Assembly (NCBI GenBank): GCA_003116995.1 | Contig: BDSL01000051.1 | Span: 186,001 to 250,000 of the forward strand | From: Yamagishiella unicocca | Lineage: Eukaryota > Chlorophyta > Chlorophyceae > Chlamydomonadales > Volvocaceae | Length of the DNA stretch: 64,000 bases | Direction: 5' to 3' | Part shown: positions 44,604-54,048 of the stretch, one piece after another | Layout: every line of letters begins with the position of its first letter | Numbering within the stretch: the first letter of the stretch is position 1 | The notes under the pieces: generated by a model | Told to the model about the DNA's origin: nothing | Databases searched by the model: none | What the model saw: only the letters and a program-made list of their open reading frames with translations | Translations under genes and position numbers: made by a program

Positions 44604-45632
44604 ACGTGGATGCTACTTGTTGCTACTGCTGCTGCTACTGTTGTTACTGCTGCTGCTACTGCTGTTACTACTACTGCTGTTGCTACTGCTGCTGGCATGT
44701 CGCTGCGACTGATACCATTGCGGAGCGCTGCGCGCGACCCTCCCCCCGCTGACAACATGCGCCCGGGGCGAGCTAGGTCGCCGGGTGGGCAACCCCGGGG
44801 CATCGCATCCGCGCGACATGTTTTGAAGGGCAGCTAGGGCTACATGTCCGGCGGCTCGCTCCAACCTGCCGCCTGCCGCGTGCGGCCCCTTGTCGCGCCC
44901 CCCCCGCGCCTCAGGCAGTTGACGCCCACGAGGAGGCGGAGGCCATGCAGCTGGGCTCAGTGTACTTCCGGCATCAGCATCAGCAGGTGGTGCTGCAGCG
45001 CCGGCTGACAGCGCTTCGAGCAGCCGGCGGCAGGTGGGCTGGGGGGCGGTGGTGGTCGCGGTGGTGGTGGTGGTGGTGGTGGTCGCGGTGGTGGTGGCGG
45101 TGGTGGTAGTGGTGGAGAACCAAGGAGAAAAAAGAGGAAAGGAAGTTGCCACCAAGTGTGGCCAGGGAGGGACAGGGAGGCCCGTCTGCGCACTTTGCGA
45201 AAATTGAATCCCACGAGTTGCGACCTTACTGATGCTTACTGCTGCTGACGCCGGTGCCGAGCTGATGGTGCTCTGATGCAGGCCTCTGGACGTCGCCTAT
45301 GCATCCGGCAGCCGCACCAGCCTCGCAACCCAAGCCCCGGGCGCGGCAGCCGCCCACGTCGCCACACACGCCGTCATCGATGCCGGCATCGCTGATGCCC
45401 CGTCCGACGCCGCCGTTCCCAATGAGCTCCCGGCGGCCCCGGCGGCCCCGGCAGGCACCCTACCCGTCCTTGCTGATCTGCGAGTGCACTCGGCCCCCGG
45501 CTGGAACCCCTCTAGAGGCAGCTGGGCCCGCCGCCCCATGGCCGCCGACGGCGGCGGCGCCGCCGAGCCGGCCGCTGCGGTCAAGGATAGCTCGCCGTCA
45601 GTGGGGGTCGAGGTGGGGATCGCAGGGCCGTC

Positions 45633-45680
<48 letters not shown>

Positions 45681-48600
45681 GGGATCCAACGAGGCGAGGC
45701 TCCAGTGAGTCCGGCCGTGGGAGCGGTGTTCGGGGGGTCGTGGGAGCGGTGTTCGGGGGGTCGTGGAGGCGGTGTTCGGGCGGACGGTGGCAGCAGCAGT
45801 GCAGCGGAGGAGTTGGCGGCGTTGAAACCGGGGCTTGCAGGGCGGCCACCGCCCGATGGGTGCTGGGTGGGACCACACATCGCGTAGGCTCTGTCCAACG
45901 GCCAGGTTTCCGTGCTTGATAGGTCATAGTAAAAAGTAACTTCATTGGACTCATCTGCTACCGGGGCCTTACGTGTGTGTAGTGGGCGCTGCGCACCCTG
46001 ACACATACACACCCGGACCCCCGGCACTCACGTCCACATCGCGGGGGGGGGAGGACCCGCATCTGGCCACTCAGGGAGCCCGGCCCCCGTCCTTGCTCCC
46101 ATCGAGACACGCGCCGATCATCCGCACCCGATGCGCAGCCATCGCGCCGCCGCTTCACCTCACTCTTCCCCCCACTCCCCCCACTCCCACCAGGGCCTCC
46201 AGCGCACAACATACGAACTGGCTCGTCCGCCAGTCAACCCTCGTGGCAAAGATCTTCTCCGGCCAGTCCGAGTTTAAAGAGGGAGCCAGGCCGCTGACGA
46301 CTCGAGGCGTCACCGGCGGCGGCAGCGGCGCCGCCGCCCAGCCCGCCCTCGCCGCCAGCGCCGCCCCCGCTCCGGCCGTCGACGGCAGCCGCAACAGCTT
46401 CCTGACGAGGGGCCGTCTGATGTCTATGCTGGCCTTGCAAGACGCCGCAGCCGTGGAATTCGCCACCAGCACCAAGCGCCAGCAGGGCCTCAAGGCGGCG
46501 ACCAAGGCCCTCGACCTGCATGCGCTGGCCGCCGTCAACAGCTTCACGTACAAGAGGGCCATCACGAGGCGTGTCTCGCGGCAGAGCACCGGGTTGTCGA
46601 CATCGGTTTCGGAGCTGGAGTCGCCGGGGGGGCCACGGCGGCACGGTGGGCTGGGGCTGGGGCTTGGCAGGCAGCACGGGATTCCGGCGGCAGGGGCCTG
46701 CTGCAATGGAGGCGGAGGGAGAGGGATGCGACGAGGAACCCGAAACACGTGCAGCCGCATGGAAAACGTTTGGGGGAAACGAGGCAGGCGCCTCCGCTGC
46801 TCCCATCCTTGCCTTCCCCGCCCTTGCCACCGCCTCTTCCCAGCCCTCTACCGCATCTTAAAATGAAATCACGATCCCGCACAGCATCGGTGGTTGTGTC
46901 GCACAAACGCGTCGTCACGCGCCTCCACCTGGCCCTGGCCCCCGGTGCCCCCCCGCTGCCCCCCTCTGGCCCCTCGGTGCCTCTGTTCGCAGCCGCACAC
47001 GCGACTCGCCGCCCCCTCGCCGTGAGCACTCTTATGGACGTCGCGCAGCTGGACTCGCCCGTGATCATCATGGGCAGCAGCTGCTTCAACCAGCTGGTGC
47101 AGCTGGTGGCTGCCATACGCTCCGCGCCGCCCGTCGGTGGGCAAGGCTGGGATCCAAGGGGCCGGGCTGGCCCAGGGGGCTGGGGTTACGGCCTGCTGGG
47201 GTAGAGGACAGAGGAGGAACCTTCGGGCCGCCAAAGACGAAATACCTTCCTCACCATGCTTACCGATAGCCTTACCTTCATCATGCTTACCGATACCCCT
47301 ACCTGCATTATCATGCCTACCGATTGTCTTACCTTCCTCATCATGCTTACCGATAGTCTTACCTTTCTCACCATGCTTCCGGCCGCTCTGTTCCTTCCCG
47401 TACGGCCCTCCTGCCGCCGCTGACGCCCCCTGGCCGCCCCCCCCCCAGGCCACGCACGCCACTTTCGGACGTGCGCCATCGTCATCATTGCTGACGGCGA
47501 GGACGAGGTGAGTGTCAAGGCGTTGTCCGTCCATTGACCCCCCCGGGGTCGGCCGTGGTTTTGCGGACTTTTCTATACCCCCCGGTCCCCAGGCGCCAGG
47601 AACTCCTGCCCTGTGGAGCGCGTGTGTGCAAGCGGCGGGCTGGGCGTCCGCGTTCTGCCAACCCGCCCGCGCCTGCCGGGGGAGCTCCGTCGGGAACCCC
47701 AGGCCTGCTACTCGTCCGTTGCTCGTTCCTCCTCCCGTGCTCTTTATTTCCTCATCACACCTCAATTCCTCAACATCCATCAACCTGCTGCCCCAAAGCG
47801 TCAGCCTGCTGCGCCAGACATACCGCGCGTCTCCGCTGCCCGCGCCCCCCGCGTCCCCCGTGCTGCCCTGCCCTGCCTTGAGCTGCCCAGACTGGCCTCA
47901 GCGCCAACCAACTTGACGCCCTGGGCAGCATGCCTGACTCCCCCCCCGAGTCGCTCTTCGTGCTTCGAGCCAACCCCCGGGACGAGGCGGACCTCGGCAA
48001 GCTGAACCTCAAGCCGGGAGGCATGGTGCGCGCCTGGCCGGGTCATCTGCGGGGCTGGCCGGGTCATCCGCGGGGCTGGCCGGGTCATCTGCGGGGCTGC
48101 GGGGCTGCCATGGCGAGGACAACCCGCAGCGTGACGGGGGGGGGCTTCGTGCGCACACACCTGCACACGCACACACCCGGCTCAGCTCAGCATACTTAAA
48201 ACACCCGCGCAGAGCGCCACCGTCGCTGCGGGCGCTGTGGGCGCTGCTGCTGTGCGGCATCGCGCGGTCCAGGTTCTCGGCGTCCAAACCGGCCCCTCAG
48301 TGCCCCGCACCAGATCGCGCCCAATACTGCGTGCGAACCCGTACCTGGCCCCTGACCCGTACCCTGACCCTGACCCGTACCCTGGCCCTGACCCTGACCC
48401 TGACCCTGACCCTGACCCTGACCCTGACCCTGACCCTGACCCTGACCCTGACCCTGACCCTGACCCTGACCCTGACCCTGACCCTGACCCTGACCCTGAC
48501 CCTGACCCTGACCCTGACCCTGACCCTGACCCTGACCCTGACCCCAGGTGCATGGCCTCATCGTGCCCGCAAGGGAGCTGTACACGGAGGCGGCGGTGAT

Positions 48601-51600
48601 GGGGACCACGCCCGCGCTGGCCGACGGACACATGCTGCTGGCGGCGAGCGCGCTGAGGCGGCACTGCGAGGAGGTGGGTTTCGGAGCGGCACTGTGAGGA
48701 GGTGGGTTTCGGAACGGCACTGTGAGGAGGTGGGTTTCGGAACGGCACTGTGAGGTGGGTTTCGGAACGGCACTGTGAGGAGGTGGGTTTCGGAGCGGCA
48801 CTGCGAGGAGGTGGGTTTCGGAGCGGCACTGTGAGGAGGTGGGTTTCGGAACGGCACTGTGAGGAGGTGGGTTTCGGAACGGCACTGTGAGGAGGTGGGT
48901 TTCGGAGCGGCACTGTGAGGAGGTGGGTTTCGGAGCGGCACTGCGAGGAGGTGGGTTTCGGAGCGGCACTGTGAGGAGGTGGGTTTCGGAACGGCACTGT
49001 GAGGAGGTGGGTTTCGGAACGGCACTGTGAGGAGGTGGGTTTCGGAGCGGCACTGTGAGGAGGTGGGTTTCGGAGCGGCACTGCGAGGAGGTGGGTTTCG
49101 GAGCGGCACTGTGAGGAGGTGGGTTTCGGAACGGCACTGTGAGGAGGTGGGTTTCGGTGCAGCAGCAGGAACGGTTCCGTCGGACTTCAGGTTCCAACTG
49201 CCTGCACGCGCTCGGGTACTCCTCTCTTGCGATGCGCGGCCGGCTCTCGCCAGCGGCGTCACTGTAGGTCGGGTTACCGCAATACCTGGGGCCGTGGTGG
49301 TCTCTGGACCCATCGACCCGTGGAGGCAGCTCCACACCGAGCTCTTGAAGGTTCCACCCGAGGTGCTACCGGTGCCCCCCTCCCCCCGCTCGCCCTCACC
49401 ATCGGCCTCCCGCTCGCGCCTGGCGCACCACGAGCCCTTGATTTCAGCTCCGGAACCAAATTCGGATCCAGACCGTCAACTACCAGAACCCGCTCCAACT
49501 GAGGCCCATGATCCTCCCTAACGACCTAAACCCTAGTCTTAAACCCTGAAAACCTACACCCTACACCCCCTCGTCAGATGGACTGCCAGCTCCGGGTGGT
49601 CACGGAGGTGCTGGCGCTGCTCAACTGCTCCTACGCTCTGCCGCTGTGCCTTTCGGAGGGGCCATACCGCAGCAAGGAGAGGGTGCGTGGGCGCGACAAC
49701 GCAGCGCGCTTGCCTGAGGGGAAGGGGTGCGTGGTGTGTGTGTTTCGGGCGTGCGGGGAGGGACTCGCAGGCGGCCCAACGCCCCGAAACCACTGCCCCC
49801 GCAGGACGCCCTTATCGTGCCCGACCCGAGCCAGCACGGCGTCACCCCGGTGCATTTCGTCACGGACCCTAGACCGGACTTCCGCCGCGGCCTGGAGCAG
49901 TCGTTGATGAGGTGAGTTGATGAGGCTGGGTTGGTGAAACTGGAACGGTTAGGTGGGAGTTGATGAGGCTGGGTTGGTAAAACTGGAACGGTTAGGTGGG
50001 AGTTGATGAGGCTGGGTTGGTAAAACTGGAACGGTTAGGTGGGAGTTGATGAGGCTGGGTTGGTAAAACTGGAACGGTTAGGTGGGAGTTGCCGGGGTAC
50101 CAAATACACACGGGGTCTCAGGGGTTAGGGAGAGGAATCGGTGAGGTCGGCGCAAGGCGGTCGTGGGCGGGTGGGGGCTTGCGTGCAACTGCTAGCAGCG
50201 CCACAAAGTCATGTGTTTTACGCTTCTCCTCTCCACCCGCTGCCCCCCCTTCCCCCGCCCAGTCTACGGCAGCCCTCCGACCAGGCTCGCCAGGAGGACT
50301 TCGTGCAGCACATGCTGTCCAAGCTGCCGCACCTGGCGCCCTCCCTGGCGCCGGGACACATCCTCATGCAGACCTTCATGGACGCGCTGTCGTGCCAGGT
50401 CGGTGCCTAGCCCACCATGCCGCCAGCTTGCCTTGACCGCCAGCCAGCTTGCCTTGACCGCCAGCCAGCTTGCCTTGACCGCCAGCTCAGTAATCCACCA
50501 GGCCCTTGGCGCCCTCCACATTACCAACACCAAGCTCTCCAGCAAGCACGTAGCCTCCAATGCGCACTTAAAGACGTAAACGTTCCTCCAGCCAGTTATT
50601 ACCTATGTCGCCATTATTGGTTCCCTGGCTTGATGTCGCGATCAGTGGCTTGCTGTCGCGACTGATGCGACGTCCCGCCGCGACCCGCAGACGATCTTCA
50701 ACCCGATGATGCTCCAGATCCTTCTAAAGATGCTAAACTGCTGGGGCGACGCCGATGTGGAGAAGCTCTCGCAGCACCAGAACCAACACCATCACCGGCG
50801 CCATCGCGACTACCCACCCCGCCCGCCGGCAGCGCCACCGCCAGCTGCCTCTCTGGCACCCCGCCCGCCAGCTCCGCCGCTAGAAGCTGAGGCAGGGCCG
50901 GATGTTTCCCCAACGAAGCCCCAGCACCAACCGGGAGGTCCTTCGCCGGATGCCGCCGCCTTGCCGTACCCGGCCGCGCCTCCCCTGGTTAGCCCAGTGC
51001 TGACTGTCGTGCAGTCCCTGCGCGCAGCGACGGTCGAAGGTACAGCGGACGACGGCGCTGCGCCGGAGAAGCCTGGTGTTGATGCAGCAGCTGGGGGACC
51101 CGGTGGCGCGGTTCCGTGGCTGGACAGCGGGAATGGGGCGACGCCTGCGGGGGTCGCAACGCACCACGCCGCGATGCCAAGCGCGGTGCCCCTGCCGCTG
51201 CTGGGGAGCGGGCGGCAAGCACCAGCGGTTGCTCCACCGCCGCCCGCAGGGACGAAACCGCAGCAGCTGCCGCTGCAGCAGCTGCAGCAGCAGCAGCCGG
51301 CGGTGATGGAGCTGTTGCCGGCGGGTGCGCTGGCTGCCGTGCCGGAGCATTCGCAGAACTCGCAGCCGTGGCCGACCCCGGAGCTTCCAGCACAGGACGC
51401 TGTCTACGGCTACGTGGCGGGGCCGCGAGGGTCGTTGGGGAACCCCGGGGGCGCATCCGCAGTCCCCACCACGATGCCGGGGTCGACGCGCTTTCAGGCG
51501 GAGGCGGGTGCCACCCTGCAAAGAGCCCCGCAGCAGGCGCATCCTGTCCAAGACACGTACGGCAGTGGCGCCGTCAGGGGCAGGGGCGGGGGTAGTGGCC

Positions 51601-52304
51601 GGATCGCCTCCGCTCGATCCGGCGGCGGCCACACAGCGGCAAACGAACACACCAGTCACGCGGGCGCGTCCGTCTCGAACACCGTCCGGCTGTTCTGTTT
51701 GAACTACGGGGAGCTGGTGGGTGCCGTGGCGGGCCTCTCGGACGCTCTGCGCGTGGCCCAGCAGCAGCGGCGGCAGGGGCCCGCGGTTGTTGCGCGGCAC
51801 GGGGTCGAAGAATGCGCGGGAGGCGACGGGGGGGCGCGCGACTCCGACTTCGCGGCGGGATTTGCGGGCGATGAGGGGGACCTGGGGTTCGCGAGCTCGG
51901 AGGACTGGCGCGTGCGGACCGTGACGTTCGGCGTGTTGTTCGAGGTCCTCCTGGGGAAGTACGGCATGGTGCCGCTGGGGCTCTACCGCCGAGATTGCGG
52001 CGAGGTGGCGCAACCGGGCAAGCCGGCGGCTCCGGAGCGGCAGGCGCCGGACTCCAGGGGAGGTACTGGGTTTGGGTCCTTGGCCGCCGCCGCCGTGGCG
52101 GGCGTGTGCGGCGGCGGCGGCGGCGAGGAGGAGGAGGAGACCGGTGTGCCTCCGCACCGGTCGAAGAACCAGAAGCGAGGATCCGGCATGCCGTACGTTT
52201 ACACGAAGCCGGGGAAGGATACGACGTCGCTGCGCCCCTCGGATGACGTGTATGTGCTGGCGTCGCCGGCAGTGGTGGTGGGGTTGCTGGGCGAGGCGCC
52301 ATGA
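37443..52304 (+). CDS. BK/Slo-like potassium channel with two RCK domains
   Basis: Large-conductance-type K+ channel. Exons include 37693-37743, 38158-38436 (S1-S4; FIRLLRIIQ), 38592-38750, 39119-39222 (pore, filter TIGYGD), 39497-39572 (S6), 39939-40073 and 40791-40910 (RCK1: HVILTGHVNPLSAQTFI, ELDMVVLCPHDP), 41152-41361 (DLARADAGRALAVFVLANKY), 41805-41947, 42162-42300, 42624-42698 (YLKGASVGIYDVSFPK), 43988-44131, 44296-44568, 44915-45033, 45282-45704 (polyQ), 46194-, 46993-47136, 47449-47507 and 47891-48025 (RCK2: FVLRANPRDEADLGKLNLKP), 48213-48272, 48548-48673, 49448-, 49578-49682, 49805-49911, 50263-50398, 50691-52304. The end resembles Slo (GMVPLGLYRRDCG; MPYVYTKPG; DDVYVLAS). Few S4 positives are visible and no clear calcium bowl, so ligand is unknown. 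First exon 37443-37496 is tentative. The donors after about 46600 and 49519 are unresolved. Confidence 0.9.
40509..40588 (+). repeat. Dispersed intronic repeat, family B, copy 2
   Basis: Contains CAGCATGCATCTCAAAACGT, GTTCTAAACGGTTTTTCC and GGCATCCACGTGTCTTCC. Lies in the channel intron 40074-40790; its tail is the start of the 30-bp array. Confidence 0.87.
40571..40783. repeat. 30-bp minisatellite, seven copies, channel intron
   Basis: Seven copies of a 30-bp unit beginning CACGTGTCTTCCTCTCACCC, ending a few bases before the acceptor at 40790, where the pyrimidine-rich units double as the polypyrimidine tract. Confidence 0.95.
41682..41730 (+). repeat. Dispersed intronic repeat, family B, copy 3 (partial)
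   Basis: GTTCTAAACGGTTTTTTCGG followed by GCATCCACGGGTCTTCCTC, in the channel intron 41362-41804. Confidence 0.85.
42895..43190. repeat. 32-bp minisatellite, nine copies, channel intron
   Basis: Nine copies of a unit starting GCGCCAGTGCGGGCTCCAGG, at 42897 and every 32 bases to 43153. It lies inside the GC-AG intron 42699-43987. Since 32 is not a multiple of three, long false frames rotate through it. Confidence 0.95.
43419..43488 (+). repeat. Dispersed intronic repeat, family B, copy 4
   Basis: CAGCATGCATCTCAAAACAA, CGGTTTTTTCTGGCATCCAC and GGGTCTTCCTC, between the 32-bp and 20-bp arrays of the same intron. Confidence 0.85.
43553..43935. repeat. 20-bp minisatellite, about nineteen copies, channel intron
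   Basis: Unit AGGTTGCAGTCACTGGACCC, almost perfect, ending about 50 bases before the acceptor at 43987. Each unit holds a TTGCAG acceptor-like string. Confidence 0.96.
44571..44700. repeat. CTG-rich repeats directly after a channel splice donor
   Basis: The exon ends TTCATTGAC at 44568; the intron opens GTGAGCTGCTGCTG and continues as about ten CTG, then CTA/CTG/TTG mixtures. Confidence 0.93.
45634..45680 (+). repeat. Coding CAG repeat (polyglutamine) in channel
   Basis: About fifteen CAG codons in frame in exon 45282-45704, in the linker between the two RCK domains. Confidence 0.92.
48352..48546. repeat. CCCTGA hexanucleotide array abutting a splice acceptor
   Basis: About 27-30 copies of CCCTGA, with a few GTACCC variants at the left end, running into the CCCCAG acceptor before exon 48548-48673. 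Confidence 0.95.
48660..49158. repeat. 28-bp minisatellite containing an amplified splice donor
   Basis: About seventeen tandem copies of GTGGGTTTCGGAGCGGCACT + GTGAGGAG beginning exactly at the donor at 48674. The end of the upstream exon (GGCACTGCGAGGAG) is itself the tail of the unit. Confidence 0.95.
49912..50092. repeat. 43-bp minisatellite, four copies, starting at a splice donor
   Basis: Unit contains GTTGATGAGGCTGGGTTGGT and GGAACGGTTAGGTGGGA. Its opening GTTGATGAGG repeats the last bases of the exon that ends at 49911. Confidence 0.93.
50422..50484. repeat. 21-bp repeat, three copies, channel intron
   Basis: Three exact copies of a 21-bp unit containing CAGCTTGCCTTGACCGCCAG, about 25 bases after the donor at 50399. 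Confidence 0.95.
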
Positions 52305-54048
52305 CGCTGTTGTGCTTGCTGGTGCGGGGGGTACTCGCTGGTGGCGGGCAGGGGCTGTGCGGCTTCGGAGCAAACACGTGTTGGACGTCGTACGATGCAG
52401 TGGCTCGCATTCTTTCCCGAGCCGTGTCGCGGGTGCATTCGGTGCACGTTTCAGCCCTGACGGGGCTCCGTGCACTGGTCATCAGTTGATAAGGCAAACT
52501 ACCGGTTGCTAGGAACGAGGAGTTGCAACCGTGCCAGCGCACGCTGCGCCTGGATTTTATGTGCGGCGACAGGGTAGGTTTCGGAGCGCCAGTTGCTATT
52601 TTCTGTTGGGATGGGGCAATGGTGTGATCCTAACATGGAGACTTGTTTGGGCGATTTCGGAGCCCTGTGCTGTCGACCCCCGTGGAAGGGCCGTATCCTC
52701 TGCATGGGGCTAGCCAGCCGATGCACTGTGAAAACACTAGGCCAAAACGGGAGCAGGAATGGCGGTCCGAATGCAGGGCCCATGCTAAAATTCATTCCAT
52801 ACTATGGGACTCCTTGGCAGCATTTTTGCGAAGCGTGTTCGGCTGACCCGGGTGAAACGGTGAATGAAGCTGCGGACGGGCTGTCGACGGGTTTGCAAAA
52901 GTGGCGCGAACGCGAGTCATGCGAAACGATCAACCGACACGCACATGATGAGGATTGAGCGATGTCTTGTGCCTGACGTGCTGACGACAAGCTGGGGCAT
53001 GGATACGCGAGGTTTTTTATGTTATCGGTAGCTTTTCCGGGTGGCTAGCGGTGAGAGGGGGCGTGATGAAGCTTCAGACGCCATACCACCCGGGATAGTT
53101 CAAGATTTCGAGGTTGGTGTTCCTCAGTCTTGCGCCTGATAGTCGAAGCCTTGACTGCGACCGTAATGAGTAGGCTCATTGAGTGTGCGCGAAGCTCGAG
53201 TATGGAAGGCAGATTGGCATCTTCTTCACACTGCCCTGTAATGAGTTACATATCACGAAAGATGCTTGGGCGTTTATTAGTGGAAGTCGCTTTGCGGCTT
53301 GGTCAGCCTCGCAGTACGTTCCCCAGCTGTGCTGTAAAACCTAATCATTCCTAACCTGCGCTATGCTTTCTGCGCATATCTACATAATAACATATGAAAT
53401 AAAGAGGTACGCAAGTCCCTACGAAAACCTTCAACGGACTTAATGCGAATGTGACCATGTGGCAGTCGTAGCAGCGTAAGCGCCATTTTATACGGATTCC
53501 ACTTCTCCTCATACCCTAGTGAACCTTGCACTAGCGCGGTACTCCACGACGGCAATACTGGTCGGAGCACGGCAGCCCCGTAAACCTATTTTCGCAGATA
53601 GCCTTTACTCGCATTCTGATGTGGGTCGCGTCTTTAGGCTACGTATGGACAGCACAGGCTGGCGGCTTCTGCACGTTTAGCTGTGGCGGCAACCTGGGGA
53701 AAGGATGAAACTTCTCGCCTGTTTATGTTGGAGCGGGCTTGCGGATGCCGGGGTAAGCACGGTCTGGTTCTACAGATGGCTTTCGAACGAGCGTGTGAAA
53801 CAGTCCCGTGTCCCAGCCGCGTCGGGAAGGGGTCCCTCGCGTGTTCGCGGACCGCGCAGCTGCCCCGCCGCGCCGCGCCGCGCCGCGCCGCGAGCCCACC
53901 CCATGGCGCATGATGGCCCACTCCACTTGAGCCGGCTAGTGTTTTGCGGGCCGTGTTTCGCGGGCCGTGCGCTGCATCCTATCAAACACACGCCACCTGG
54001 CCACCTGCCCTTCCCGCTCCCCCTTTCTCCCTCCTCCCACCGCCGCAG
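52305..54048. other. Intergenic; channel 3' UTR and upstream part of next gene
   Basis: No domain-bearing exon found. TGTAA at 53237-53241 (plus strand) is a candidate polyadenylation signal for the channel. A GCCGC pentamer run lies near 53870-53893. The 5' exon(s) of the following gene probably lie here but cannot be placed. Confidence 0.5.

Noticed and set aside
48182..49337. Frames of up to 379 codons with SQCRSETHLLTVPLRNPPPH or GQGQGQ repeats on the minus strand
   Set aside because: Reverse translation of the 28-bp and CCCTGA arrays. No support as a gene.
50880..52542. 531- and 322-codon minus-strand frames opposite the last channel exon
   Set aside because: The plus strand ends with a recognisable Slo-type C-terminus; the minus frames are Arg/Pro/Ala-rich mirrors.
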